From positions 62,001 through 126,000 of the forward strand of contig RQOL01000742.1 in NCBI GenBank assembly GCA_013076295.1: DNA of 64,000 nt. The letters are read 5' to 3'. The position numbers and the translations under genes were made by a program. Origin of the DNA: Sanderia malayensis (Eukaryota; Cnidaria; Scyphozoa; Semaeostomeae; Pelagiidae). Positions 11,151 through 22,800 of the stretch are shown piece by piece. Numbering within the stretch: the first letter of the stretch is position 1; each line of letters opens with the position of its first letter. Under the pieces are notes generated by a model. That model worked only from the letters and a program-made list of their open reading frames with translations. It was not told where the DNA came from and searched no databases.

Positions 11151-12953
11151 TCAAAAGTCGTTTTCTTCTTCATACTGAAACGTTTCGGTTACGTTGTTAG
11201 TTGCATCGGTAAACGCTCTCCTTTTCGGACGAAACTCTTGTGCTTTCGCGTTTAAATCGGTACTCTCTGGTGTCACCGGCTTGTTACACTTCAATTCTAG
11301 TGGGTACAGAAACTGGACTGGTCTGTCAATAAATGACTTGCCTGCTCTCAGCTTAACCGCGCGTACCACATTGTCTCTGCCTTGAATGAGCTTGTCGACT
11401 ATCCCTATCTTCCAATTTGCACGGTTTTTCTCCTCTCCTTTCACTAGAACTACATCTCCTTCACGTAACTGGGTCTCTGTTCCGGAGCAAAGAGCATTAT
11501 GTCGTTCCCTGAGAGCTCTGATATATTCTGTGTGCCATCTGTTCCAAAGTGCTCGCTTACACTTCTCCAAATATTTAGCCCTTCGTCTCAGATCTCCACT
11601 CTCAACTTCAGACGCATCTTCATCTAGCAAATAATTGTGCTTTCCGAATATGAGAATGTTCGGTGTGAGAGTTGGTAACTCTACATCATCTTCACAGTAA
11701 GTTAGGGGTCTGTTGTTCATCACTACTTGAATGTCAAGAAGCGTTTCTTGCAGCTCATTGAACGAAAGCTTTGCTGATCCGATTGATTTGTAGAGTGCTG
11801 TCTTAACAATGCTGATCATCCTCTCAAACATTCCACCCCACCAACTTGCGCGACTCAGGTTGAATTGCCACCTTATCTCTTGTTTTGCAAGGTATTCATG
11901 CATGATTTCACTCTTTCTAACTCTAGCAATCCACTTCGATGCAGCGACAAATGTACTGCCATTATCGGAAATGATCTTTGAAGGTCTTCCTCTCGCTGCT
12001 ATGTAGCGCTTGAAGCTCATAAGGAATTGCTCACATGTAGCGTTAGGCAACAACTCCACGTGTATGCCACGAGTCAAAGCACACGTATACAAGATGATAT
12101 ACGCTTTTCCATCAGCTTTCCCTTTTGTTTTAATCTTGATTGGACCAGCAAAATCTACTCCGATAACATCAAATGGTATGCTGCCCTCTGTTCTCTCACG
12201 AGGGAGATTTCCTTGTGGGGGTATTGGTACGGCTGTCACTTGGAATCTTTTACAGCCGTGGCAAGACTTTCTGATCCTTTTAACCACGCTTCGTAGTTTA
12301 GGCACCCAGTAACTTTCACGAAATTTAGCCATCGTTAGCGATACTCCCCCATGTAAGGTCAGCCGGTGGTAATGTTCGACTAGCTTCTCTGTGATTGTAT
12401 GCTTGAACGGAAGATATTTGGGATAAATACCTTGTAACCGGCCTCTGCATTCGTATATTCCATTCTCGTTTTTCACCAAGTTTAAGTTCTGGCTGTCTCT
12501 CTCAAACTGACTGGTTTCTTCTGCATCCGTCTGAGCTCTCCGGATCATAAAATCAGCTTGCTCCTGAATCTCTGCTGTCGATAACGGTCCCTGTGCTTTC
12601 TTGGATTCCCTACAATTCTTCACGAATCTGTGGATCCATGCTAAAATCTTGATCGTTCTCCACCATCCCTTTCTCTCTAATAGACTATCGATTTCATCCG
12701 GTTTTCTTTCGATAGCAACTTGCATTATCTCCTTGATCATTTGTTTCTCTGAATCCGCTTCTTCGTTAGACTCAGCGACGATCATCTCTGGCCATTTTTC
12801 TGGTGTTGCTAACCATTCTGGGCCTTTCATCCATACCTGGTTTCCCTGTATCCGATTTTCGACTCTGCTCCCTATATCCGCTGGATTGTCTTCCGTAGGA
12901 ACATATCTCCAGGTAAAATTCTTCTCGTTAATCTTCTTCACTCTGTTAGACAC
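11151..12953 (-). CDS. element A pol, C-terminal part: RNase H end, integrase
   Basis: This 600-codon frame starts inside the polyprotein, so its first codon is not a true start. Residues about 1-50 carry the end of the RNase H-like domain with the BEL/Pao signature ENPADIGSR-like (EDNPADIGSR). Residues about 190-236 form the integrase zinc-binding H2C2 domain (HYHRLTLHG...CHGC). The integrase catalytic core has D267 (GVDFAG), D330 (SDNGSTF) and E377 (MFERM), with 46 residues between the last two, as in element B. The C-terminal region (about 450-570) is the DUF5641-type tail, with GDVVLVKG and WKIGIV. It would insert element cDNA in the nucleus. The frame is intact but lacks continuity with RT upstream. 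Confidence 0.9.
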   Translation of the reverse strand: MSNRVKKINEKNFTWRYVPTEDNPADIGSRVENRIQGNQVWMKGPEWLATPEKWPEMIVAESNEEADSEKQMIKEIMQVAIERKPDEIDSLLERKGWWRTIKILAWIHRFVKNCRESKKAQGPLSTAEIQEQADFMIRRAQTDAEETSQFERDSQNLNLVKNENGIYECRGRLQGIYPKYLPFKHTITEKLVEHYHRLTLHGGVSLTMAKFRESYWVPKLRSVVKRIRKSCHGCKRFQVTAVPIPPQGNLPRERTEGSIPFDVIGVDFAGPIKIKTKGKADGKAYIILYTCALTRGIHVELLPNATCEQFLMSFKRYIAARGRPSKIISDNGSTFVAASKWIARVRKSEIMHEYLAKQEIRWQFNLSRASWWGGMFERMISIVKTALYKSIGSAKLSFNELQETLLDIQVVMNNRPLTYCEDDVELPTLTPNILIFGKHNYLLDEDASEVESGDLRRRAKYLEKCKRALWNRWHTEYIRALRERHNALCSGTETQLREGDVVLVKGEEKNRANWKIGIVDKLIQGRDNVVRAVKLRAGKSFIDRPVQFLYPLELKCNKPVTPESTDLNAKAQEFRPKRRAFTDATNNVTETFQYEEENDF

Positions 12954-12960
12954 GAACTGT

Positions 12961-15129
12961 TTATATTTTCCTCTCTCTTGAAGCCAATATAGACAGACTG
13001 TTGAATCTGTCCAGGCGTAGATTCCTGCACTTTTTCCATTGTGTTATGCATATGAAACAGTCTAGTCTCGGAATTGACAAGTCGCGTTTTGCAAGCCTGG
13101 ACTTTGCTACCAGTAAACCTTGATTGACGTTTTGTTCTTGGTGCGTAACTGCATAAATACTAGCGCAGCAACCTGCGGAACTAGCATCTGCGAATCCGTG
13201 AAGTATTATGGCTGTAACAGGCTCTTTTCTCGGCAGAATACACCTGGGAAAGGACATCTCCGAAGGTAAGCTCTTTATCCACTTTTCCCATCGTTTCTTT
13301 ATGTCGGGTGGAAGCTCTACATCCCAAGCAAGTTTCCTCTCACAAATGTCGCGAAAAATCACTTTAGCTGTCAGTAAAGCAGGCGAGACGATGCCCATGG
13401 GGTCATAAATCTTTGCCATTGTGCGTAAAACTATACGCTTGGTTGCCTCGGATTCACTAGCTGGAAAGATTACCGCAAGTTCATCATTAGCTTTATCCCA
13501 TTTTATTCCCAACAGCTTGGTTTCTGAACCACTGGTACCGAGACTTTCTTTTGCAAAGGTTGCTTCACCATCCACGACTGATCCTCCATCTAATTCACTT
13601 TCGTTGGAATGCCACTTATGTAGCTCAAACCCACCAGCTTTGAAAACTTTCACCGTCACCTCTTTAAGCTCTTCCACTTCCGCTACATTACTTCCTCCTA
13701 GATTCACGTCATCTACATAAATGCCTTCTTGGATTTCTCTGATGCATTCTGGGTATAGATCTCTGAACTTTTCTAAGTGTTGCTCTAATGTTCCCCCAAG
13801 CAAGAATGGGCTGGGGCCTAACCCAAACAGAGCTCTGGTTACTCTGTAAACAATTGCTTTCTTACTCTCTAAGCTTTCCATCCAAAAGAATCTGAGAACA
13901 TCTCTTTCTTTCTGCCTTATGAAGATTTGTAGGAAAGCCTGCTTGATGTCTCCAGCTAACAGCACAGGCTTGAACCTTGCTCGAAGAAGTATGTCCAGTA
14001 TCTTTCGCTGCAACGGAGGGCCTATATCCAAGCACTCGTTTAATGAAGGACTGTTTGTGTTTGCCTTGGCAGACGCATCGTAAACGATGCGGACTTTCGT
14101 TGATTGAGCACTCTCCCTCACTACAGGCTTATGAGGAATGTAGTGGAGGGGGCCTTCTGCTATCTCTGGTGCTTTTTCGACAATGCCTTCCTTTAACTGT
14201 TGCTCGATTATGTTATTGTAGGTCTCAAGAAGGTTTGGTTCTTTCTCCAAACGTCGAACTAATGAGTTGAATCTTGATTTCGCCACTGTTTCATTGGTAG
14301 GGAGTGGCTGATGTTTTGCTTTCCAGGGGAGGGACGTCTCATATCTCCCGTCATCTCTTTGCACAAGCTGCTCTTTAAATTCCTGATATACACTTTGCTG
14401 ATCACCATCACGTCTGTCCTCTACACCCAAAACATCTAGGCTACACATCTGCATAAAATCATCATGTGATGTTCTTGTCAACATCAGAGCTGAGTGTGAT
14501 TCTTCTCTTCCCGGGGACATGATAGCCCAGCCCAGGGCTGTCTTCTCCGCAATTGGCTGTCCAGCTTTTCCAACTCTTGGAGATGCTGTTGTTTTGATTA
14601 GGGAGTAATTACTTGCCCCCAAAATCATGTGTACTGGCAACATATCCTTAGTATCATCATCTTCCATGCTTATCCCATTCAAATGTGTATTGGCTTTAAT
14701 GACCTCTGAATATCTTGGATTGGGCAATGTAAGTAAAACTTTCCTCTCAACACCATTTACTTCTGATTTCAAATTGAACTTCTTTGTCACGCTACTAATC
14801 TCAACTTCATAAACGTTTATGTCTTTATCTGACGTTCCTAACAATGTCTCAATTGTTTTTCGATCTTTTCTGACTGGAGTCTTGTTTATCAACTCTACCA
14901 GTGTTGAAGATATGTAATTACTGCTTGAACCGGTATCAAGAAGTGCTCTGCATTTGATCCCCTCAACTAGAACAACAACAACTGGATGTATCACGTGCTT
15001 TTCATTTTCACTAGTTGACGTCATGCCTGGCTCTTTTTGCTTTTTATCACAGATAGGAAGTGTGATGCCTCTTTTGACAAATTTGGCAATTCCCTTTGCT
15101 CCTGCATTCACTCGCCCTATGTTTATCAC
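12961..15129 (-). CDS. element A pol, N-terminal part: protease, reverse transcriptase, RNase H
   Basis: This open frame has 722 codons; the useful part begins at about 15060, where it takes over from the zinc-knuckle frame. It has a retropepsin-like aspartic protease (DUF1758 type) with DTG at residues 65-67. Next is a Pao-type RT with GDIKQAF (catalytic Asp) and the YVDD box at plus-strand positions 13708-13719. The RNase H-like start follows, with GFADASSAGCCA and SIPRL. After SIPRL the frame goes off: the residues from about 13075 to 12961 no longer fit the family, whereas another frame there reads YAWTDSTVCLYWL. This shows a deletion or frameshift in the RNase H domain. It copies element RNA into DNA in cytoplasmic particles. 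Confidence 0.88.
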   Translation of the reverse strand: MINIGRVNAGAKGIAKFVKRGITLPICDKKQKEPGMTSTSENEKHVIHPVVVVLVEGIKCRALLDTGSSSNYISSTLVELINKTPVRKDRKTIETLLGTSDKDINVYEVEISSVTKKFNLKSEVNGVERKVLLTLPNPRYSEVIKANTHLNGISMEDDDTKDMLPVHMILGASNYSLIKTTASPRVGKAGQPIAEKTALGWAIMSPGREESHSALMLTRTSHDDFMQMCSLDVLGVEDRRDGDQQSVYQEFKEQLVQRDDGRYETSLPWKAKHQPLPTNETVAKSRFNSLVRRLEKEPNLLETYNNIIEQQLKEGIVEKAPEIAEGPLHYIPHKPVVRESAQSTKVRIVYDASAKANTNSPSLNECLDIGPPLQRKILDILLRARFKPVLLAGDIKQAFLQIFIRQKERDVLRFFWMESLESKKAIVYRVTRALFGLGPSPFLLGGTLEQHLEKFRDLYPECIREIQEGIYVDDVNLGGSNVAEVEELKEVTVKVFKAGGFELHKWHSNESELDGGSVVDGEATFAKESLGTSGSETKLLGIKWDKANDELAVIFPASESEATKRIVLRTMAKIYDPMGIVSPALLTAKVIFRDICERKLAWDVELPPDIKKRWEKWIKSLPSEMSFPRCILPRKEPVTAIILHGFADASSAGCCASIYAVTHQEQNVNQGLLVAKSRLAKRDLSIPRLDCFICITQWKKCRNLRLDRFNSLSILASRERKI

Positions 15130-15316
15130 CTGTACAGTTAAAACATAGTTTTTTGGTGCTTAAAATCTTCCTTCTTTCTTCTACTGTATTCACCGTCTGA
15201 CAATCGGAAGACTTATGCTCTGCTTTATCACAAAATACGCACAATTTTGCTTTTGACTGATCTCTCGTAGCAAACATTTTCTCTCTTCTGAAATCTTTTG
15301 CTTGTTTAAAGTCTAT
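15047..15316 (-). CDS. element A nucleocapsid zinc knuckles
   Basis: This frame encodes three Cys/His clusters typical of the BEL/Pao gag-pol junction: CVFCDKAEHKSSDC, CFNCTGDKHRASEC and CQICQKRHH. It is a continuation of gag after a frame change near 15390. It ends at a stop at 15047, where the protease frame is already open, so a one-base difference near 15053-15058 separates the two. Function: packaging of element RNA. Confidence 0.8.
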   Translation of the reverse strand: MDFKQAKDFRREKMFATRDQSKAKLCVFCDKAEHKSSDCQTVNTVEERRKILSTKKLCFNCTGDKHRASECRSKGNCQICQKRHHTSYL

Positions 15317-15317
15317 C

Positions 15318-16406
15318 TCACCTATGTTTAATGGATTTCTGTCGATCCAATCTCTGAGGGCTTCGAGTAGCTCTTGAAAACCCCACTTTTTTCCAGTTTT
15401 GATCTGTTCTGGTTATGTCTGCTCGGATTCCTTCCAATTTGTCTAATGTCAAGCGCACATTCCCAGTCACAGTTTCCAATTTCCCGAGGGTATCTAATGC
15501 CTGAACATGACACAGCAGTTGGTCATAGAAATCATGTATTTTTGGCCTAGATGTTCCATGAATTGTAGGAAGTGAAAAGATCTGTTGTATGTGAGCATTT
15601 ACGACTTCAGAGGTATCACCATATCTTTCCTGCAGCATTGTTTTTGCCCTTTTGTAACCCTCACTGTCAACTGGAAGCTTCTCAATTGTAGCTCTAACTT
15701 TCTGATTTACAAATTCTTTTAAGTAAGAAAACTTTGCTTCGTCAGACATGGGTGCTTCATCAATCTGTGTCTGAAAAAGGCTCCAAAATCTAACCCAATC
15801 TAAATGATTTCCTTGGAATCTTGAAATTTGTAAATCGGGAAGCTTTGTTTGCACACGTCTTGTCTCAGACAATTTTAATTTTTCTGTCTCGAGTTCCAGG
15901 GCAAATCTCTTTTGTCTTTCCTGTTTTGCCTCTTCAGCCTCGTCTTCCTCCTGCCTCAGCCTTGCTTTCATTCTGGCTTGGAGCCGTAGTTGCTTTGAAT
16001 CTTGTTTCTCTTTAATTTCCTGTTCGATAGTTGTCAAAGCTGTGTCAATATATTCCAAAGAATTTTCGTAGGGTTCCAACCCCTCCGTCGCTTCTTTGGT
16101 CCACTCATCTATCACTTCCTCACCCTCTTCTAGGTCTATAAACAACCCTTGAATCTCCTGAATCAAGTCTAGACACATGTCTAATTTTTCCCTTATTAAT
16201 TTTCGTTGCCGTTGCAATTGTTCTTTTTTGTTTTCATTTAATATTTTAGCAGTACTTTTATCGTAATACGCTAATTTCCTGAGTAAAGATTGCAAAGAAG
16301 ATTTCAATGTTGACATTTTGGATGCGTCCATATTTGTGTCAACTTCAGCAGGGGGCCTAACCACAAGTGTCTCAAGTTCTTTGGTTTTTCCTCTGGTATT
16401 TGCCAT
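15318..16406 (-). CDS. element A gag (DUF1759 family)
   Basis: The likely start is the ATG at 16406-16404 (MANTRG). The N-terminal half is Lys/Glu-rich and predicted helical or coiled coil (residues about 30-190). The DUF1759-type capsid region follows, with KLPDLQISRFQG, WVRFWSLFQ and FSYLKEFV. The frame derails at a run of six T (plus strand 15387-15392) and terminates at 15318 after unrelated residues, while the correct-looking sequence continues in the neighbouring frame. It builds the virus-like particle. Since the LTRs are almost identical, the break is either very recent or a homopolymer sequencing error. Confidence 0.85.
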   Translation of the reverse strand: MANTRGKTKELETLVVRPPAEVDTNMDASKMSTLKSSLQSLLRKLAYYDKSTAKILNENKKEQLQRQRKLIREKLDMCLDLIQEIQGLFIDLEEGEEVIDEWTKEATEGLEPYENSLEYIDTALTTIEQEIKEKQDSKQLRLQARMKARLRQEEDEAEEAKQERQKRFALELETEKLKLSETRRVQTKLPDLQISRFQGNHLDWVRFWSLFQTQIDEAPMSDEAKFSYLKEFVNQKVRATIEKLPVDSEGYKRAKTMLQERYGDTSEVVNAHIQQIFSLPTIHGTSRPKIHDFYDQLLCHVQALDTLGKLETVTGNVRLTLDKLEGIRADITRTDQNWKKVGFSRATRSPQRLDRQKSIKHR

Positions 16407-16466
16407 GTTCACAATCAAAATTTCATTCCTAAAACTTGAAAGTTTGTTTTCAAAATCTCAATCTCG

Positions 16467-16486
16467 AAGTCCCGTCGGAGGTGCCA
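16467..16486 (-). other. primer-binding site of element A
   Basis: Three bases inside the 5' LTR, the minus strand reads TGGCACCTCCGACGGGACTT. It begins TGG as expected for pairing with a tRNA 3' CCA end. The implied tRNA end has discriminator G and loosely resembles arginine tRNA; I do not assign it firmly. Confidence 0.6.
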
Positions 16487-16489
16487 CTT

Positions 16490-16877
16490 TGTGGTGAATT
16501 AGGCTAGAATTCCCACAATATTAAGAACGAAATTTGTCCTGGATATCACGAAAGACGGAAGTAACCAAAGTTATTGGTTAGGCTGCTGAAACGGTTGAGA
16601 AAAGGGAGTCACAAATTCACTGAAGTTTGTAACAACAGAACAAATTATAGATTAAATAAACTCAACAAGAAAATAATCACTTAGCTGTATTTCTAGAGTT
16701 ATGTTGCAGTCACGATCTCGAGTCTCACAGTCACATCACATCACGAAAGTTCTCTTGATATTTTTCAGACAGTTAAAATCGCAAAATCACAAAATCCTTT
16801 TTCACGCTCTTCGAATTTCACTGCGGTCAAAGTCACGTGACGTTTGCCAACAACACAGGGGACGGGGGTTTCCGACA
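16490..16877 (-). repeat. 5' LTR of element A
   Basis: This 388-bp LTR lies upstream of gag on the minus strand and should carry the element promoter. It is nearly identical to 10707-11093 and is bounded by TGT...ACA and the ATCT target duplication. Confidence 0.95.
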
Positions 16878-19800
16878 ATCTTTCAGTAATATTAACACTC
16901 ATTGCCACAATTTACACCAATGAAAATAAATTCTCATTCCCGCAACTTACACTGATAAAGATTAACATTCATTCCAACAATTTGCGCATGATTCCACGTC
17001 AATTCAGCGAAAACAAATTGTTATACACTTTTAGTTACCCTTTTCAGTAATATTAACATTCATTCCCACAATTTACACTGATAAGCGATAACACTCATTC
17101 TCACAATTTACAGCAATAAAAATTAACTTTTATTCCTGCAACTTACACTAATCAAAATGGACATTCATTCCCACAATTTGCGCATGATTCCGCGTCAATT
17201 CAGTGAAAGCAAATTGTTATGCACCTTTAGTTACCTTTTTCATTCATATTAACATTCATTCCCACAATTTACACTAATAAAAGATAACACTAATTCCCAC
17301 AATTTACACCAATGAAAATTACCATTTATTTCCGCAACTAACACTAATCAAAATTGACATTCATTCCCACAATTAGCGCATGATTCCGCGTCAATTCAGC
17401 GAAAGCAAATTGTTATGCACTTTTAGTTACCTTTTTCATTCATATTAACATTCATTCCCACAATTTACACTAATAAAAGATAACACTCATTCTCACAATT
17501 TACACCAATAAAAATTAACTTTTTTTCCTGCAACTTACACTAATCAAAATTGACATTCATTCCAACAATGTGCGCATGATTCCACGTCAATTCAGCGAAA
17601 ACAAATTGTTATACACTTTTAGTTACTCTTTTCAGTAATATTAACATTCATTCCCACAATTTACACTAATAAAAGATAACACTCATTCCCACAATTTACA
17701 CCAATAAAAATTTAGTTTTCTTCCCGCAACCTACACAAATCAAAATGAAGATTCATTGCCACAATTTGCGCATCATTGCACGTCAATTCAGCGAAAACAC
17801 ATTGTTATGCACTTTTAGTTACATCTTTCAGTAATATTAACACTCATTGCCACAATTTACACCAATGAAAATTAATTCTCATTCCCGCAACTTACACTGA
17901 TAAAAATTAACATTCATTCCAACAATTTGCGCATGATTCCACGTCAATTCAGGGAAAACAAATTGTTATACACTTTTAGTTACTCTTTTCAGTAATATTA
18001 ACATTCATTCCCACAATTTACACAAATAAAAGATAACACTCATTCCCACAATTTACACCAATAAAAATTTAACATTTACTCCCGCAACTTACACTAATCA
18101 AAATTGACATTCATTCGCACAATTTGCGCATGTTTCCGCGTCAATTCAGTGAAATCAAATTGTTATGCACTTTTAGTTACCTTTTTCATTCATATTAACA
18201 TTCATTCCCACAATTTACACTAATAAAAGATAACACTCATTCCCACAATTTACACCAATGAAAATTACCTTATATTTCCGCAACTTACACTAATCAAAAT
18301 TAACATTTATTCCCACATTTTGCGCAAGATTCCACGTCAATTCAGCGAAAACAAATTGTTGTGCACTTTTAGTTACTTTTTTTCAGTAATATTAACATTC
18401 ATTCCCACAATTTACACTAATAAAAGATAACACTCATTCCCACAATTTACACCAACAAAACCTTACTTTTCTTCCCGCAACCTACACAAATCAAAATGAT
18501 GATTCATTGCCACAATTTGCGCATGATTCCACGTCAATTCAGCGAAAACACATTGTTATGCACTTTTGGTTACATCTTTCAGTAATATTAAGACTCATTG
18601 CCACAATTTACACCAATGAAAATTAATTCTCATTCCCGCAACTTACACTGATAAAAATTAACATTCATTCCCACAATTTACACTAATAAAAAATTACACT
18701 AATTCCCACAATTTACACCAATGAAAATTACCTTTTATTTCCGCAACTTACACTAATCAAAATTGACATTCATTCCCACAATTAGCGCATGATTCCGCGT
18801 CAATTCAGCGAAAGCAAATTGTTATGCACTTTTAGTTACCTTTTTCATTCATATTAACATTCATTCCCACAATTTACACTAATAAAAGATAACACTCATT
18901 CTCACAATTTACACCAATAAAAATTAACTTTTTTTCCTGCAACTTACACTAATCAAAATTGACATTCATTCCAACAATGTGCGCATGATTCCACGTCAAT
19001 TCAGCGAAAACAAATTGTTATACACTTTTAGTTACCCTTTTCAGTAATATTAACATTCATTCCCACAATTTACACTGATAAACGATAACACTCATTCTCA
19101 CAATTTACAGCAATAAAAATTAACTTTTATTCCTGCAACTTACACTAATCAAAATGGACATTCATTCCCACAATTTGCGCATGATTCCGCGTCAATTCAG
19201 TGAAAGCAAATTGTTATGCACCTTTAGTTACCTTTTTCATTCATATTAACATTCATTCCCACAATTTACACTAATAAAAGATAACACTAATTCCCACAAT
19301 TTAAACCAATGAAAATTACCATTTATTTCCGCAACTAACACTAATCAAAATTGACATTCATTCCCACAATTAGCGCATGATTCCGCGTCAATTCAGCGAA
19401 AGCAAATTGTTATGCACTTTTAGTTACCTTTTTCATTCATATTAACATTCATTCCCACAATTTACACTAATAAAAGATAACACTCATTCCCACAATTTAC
19501 ACCAATAAAAAATAACTTTTTTTCCTGCAACTTACACTAATCAAAATTGACATTCATTCCAACAATGTGCGCATGATTCCACGTCAATTCAGCGAAAACA
19601 AACTGTTATACACTTTTAGTTACTCTTTTCAGTAATATTAACATTCATTCCCACAATTTACACTAATAAAAGATAACACTCATTCCCACAATTTACACCA
19701 ATAAAAATTTAGTTTTCTTCCCGCAACCTACACAAATCAAAATGAAGATTCATTGCCACAATTTGCGCATGTTTCCGCGTCAATTCAGTGAAATCAAATT

Positions 19801-22800
19801 GTTATGCACTTTTAGTTACCTTTTTCATTCATATTAACATTCATTCCCACAATTTACACTAATAAAAGATAACACTAATTCCCACAATTTACACCAATGA
19901 AAATTACCTTTTATTTCCGCAACTTACTTTAATCAAAATTAACATTTATTCCCACATTTTGCGCATGATTCCACGTCAATTCAGCGAAAACAAATTGTTG
20001 TGCACGTTTAGTTACTTTTTTTCAGTAATATTAACATTCATTCCCACAATTTACACTAATAAAAGATAACACTCATTCCCACAATTTACACCAATGAAAA
20101 TTACCTTATATTTCCGCAACTTACACTAATCAAAATTAACATTTATTCCCACATTTTGCGCAAGATTCCACGTCAATTCAGCGAAAACAAATTGTTGTGC
20201 ACTTTTAGTTACTTTTTTTCAGTAATATTAACATTCATTCCCACAATTTACACTAATAAAAGATAACACTCATTCCCACAATTTACACCAACAAAACCTT
20301 ACTTTTCTTCCCGCAACCTACACAAATCAAAATGATGATTCATTGCCACAATTTGCGCATGATTCCACGTCAATTCAGCGAAAACACATTGTTATGCACT
20401 TTTGGTTACATCTTTCAGTAATATTAAGACTCATTGCCACAATTTACACCAATGAAAACTAATTCTCATTCTCGCAACTTACACTGATAAAAATTAACAT
20501 TCATTCCCACAATTTACACTAATAAAAAACTACACTAATTCCCACAATTTACACCAATGAAAATTACCTTTTATTTCCGCAACTTACACTAATCAAAATT
20601 AACATTTATTCCCACATTTTGCGCATGATTCCACGTCAATTCAGCGAAAACAAATTGTTGTGCACGTTTAGTTACTTTTTTTCAGTAATATTAACATTCA
20701 TTCCCACAATTTACACTAATAAAAGATAACACTCATTCCCACAATTTACACCAATGAAAATTACCTTATATTTCCGCAACTTACACTAATCAAAATTAAC
20801 ATTTATTCCCACATTTTGCGCAAGATTCCACGTCAATTCAGCGAAAACAAATTGTTGTGCACTTTTAGTTACTTTTTTTCAGTAATATTAACATTCATTC
20901 CCACAATTTACACTAATAAAAGATAACACTCATTCCCACAATTTACACCAACAAAACCTTACTTTTCTTCCCGCAACCTACACAAATCAAAATGAAGATT
21001 CATTGCCACAATTTGCGCATGATTCCACGTCAATTCAGCGAAAACACATTGTTATGCACTTTTGGTTACATCTTTCAGTAATATTAACACTCATTGCCAC
21101 AATTTACACCAATGAAAATTAATTCTCATTCCCGCAACTTACACTGATAAAAATTAACATTCATTCCAACAATTTGCGCATGATTCCACGTCAATTCAGC
21201 GAAAACAAATTGTTATACACTTTTAGTTACCCTTTTCAGTAATATTAACATTCATTCCCACAATTTACACTGATAAACGATAACACTCATTCTCACAATT
21301 TACAACAATAAAAATTAACTTTTATTCCTGCAACTTACACTAATCAAAATGGACATTCATTCCCACAATTTGCGCATGATTCCGCGTCAATTCAGTGAAA
21401 GCAAATTGTTATGCACCTTTAGTTACCTTTTTCATTCATATTAACATTCATTCCCACAATTTACACTAATAAAAGATAACACTAATTCCCACAATTTACA
21501 CCAATGAAAATTACCATTTATTTCCGCAACTAACACTAATCAAAATTAACATTTATTCCCACATTTTGCACAAGATTCCACGTCAATTCAGCGAAACCAA
21601 ATTGTTGTGCACTTTTAGTTACTTTTTTTCAATAATATTAACATTCATTCCCACAATTTACACTAATAAAAGATAACACTCATTCCCACAATTTACACAA
21701 ACAAAACCTTACTTTTCTTCCCGCAACCTACACAAATCAAAATGAAGATTCATTGCCACAATTTGCGCATGATTCCACGTCAATTCAGCGAAAACACATT
21801 GTTATGCACTTTTAGTTACATCTTTCAGTAATATTAACACTCATTGCCACAATTTACACCAATGAAAATTAATTCTCATTCCCGCAACTTACACTGATAA
21901 AAATTAACATTCATTCCAACAATTTGCGCATGATTCCACGTCAATTCAGCGAAAACAAATTGTTATACACTTTTAGTTACCCTTTTCAGTAATATTAACA
22001 TTCATTCCCACAATTTACACTGATAAACGATAACACTCATTCTCACAATTTACAGCAATAAAAATTAACTTTTATTCTTGCAACTTACACTAATCAAAAT
22101 GGACATTCATTCCCACAATTTGCGCATGATTCCGCGTCAATTCAGTGAAAGCAAATTGTTATGCACCTTTAGTTACCTTTTTCATTCATATTAACATTCA
22201 TTCCCACAATTTACACTAATAAAAGATAACACTAATTCCCACAATTTACACCAATGAAAATTACCTTTTATTTCCGCAACTAACACTAATCAAAATTAAC
22301 ATTTATTCCCACATTTTGCGCATGATTCCAAGTCAATTCAGCGAAAACAAATTGTTGTGCACTTTTAGTTACTTTTATTCATTCATATTAACAATCATTC
22401 CCACAATTTACACTAATAAAAGATAACACTCATTCTCACAATTTACACCAACAAAAATTTACTTTTCTTCCCGCAACCTACACTATCAAAATGAAGATTC
22501 ATTGCCACAATTTGCGCATGATTCCACGTCAATTCAGCGAAAACACATTGTTATGCACTTTCAGTTACATCTTTCAGTAATATTAACACTCATTGCCACA
22601 ATTTACACTAATAAAAGATAAAACTCATTCCCACAATTTACAGCAATGAAAATTAATTCTCATTCCTGCAACTTACACTCATAAAATTTAACATTCATTC
22701 CAACAATTTGCACATGATTCCACGTCAATTCAGCGAAAACAAATTGTTATGCACTTTTAGTTACTCTTTTCAGTAATATTAACATTCATTCCCACAATTT

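Larger units (their letters stand above)
10707..16877 (-). mobile_element. BEL/Pao LTR retrotransposon, element A
   Basis: This is a complete-looking LTR element read on the minus strand. It has LTRs of 387 and 388 bp starting TGT and ending ACA, a primer-binding site, gag, protease-RT-RNase H, integrase and a polypurine tract. The flanks carry a 4-bp target duplication ATCT (10703-10706 and 16878-16881), and joining the flanks restores the satellite sequence TTACATCTTTCAG. The LTRs differ by one substitution and one single-base indel, which indicates recent insertion. The coding part has three frame breaks (near 15390, 15056 and 12990-13075), so this copy cannot encode a continuous polyprotein as assembled. 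Confidence 0.93.

Noticed and set aside
11194..15148. Plus-strand frames inside element A (for example 11386-11634, 12601-12981)
   Set aside because: They lie opposite well-supported gag-pol domains and have no recognisable motifs of their own.
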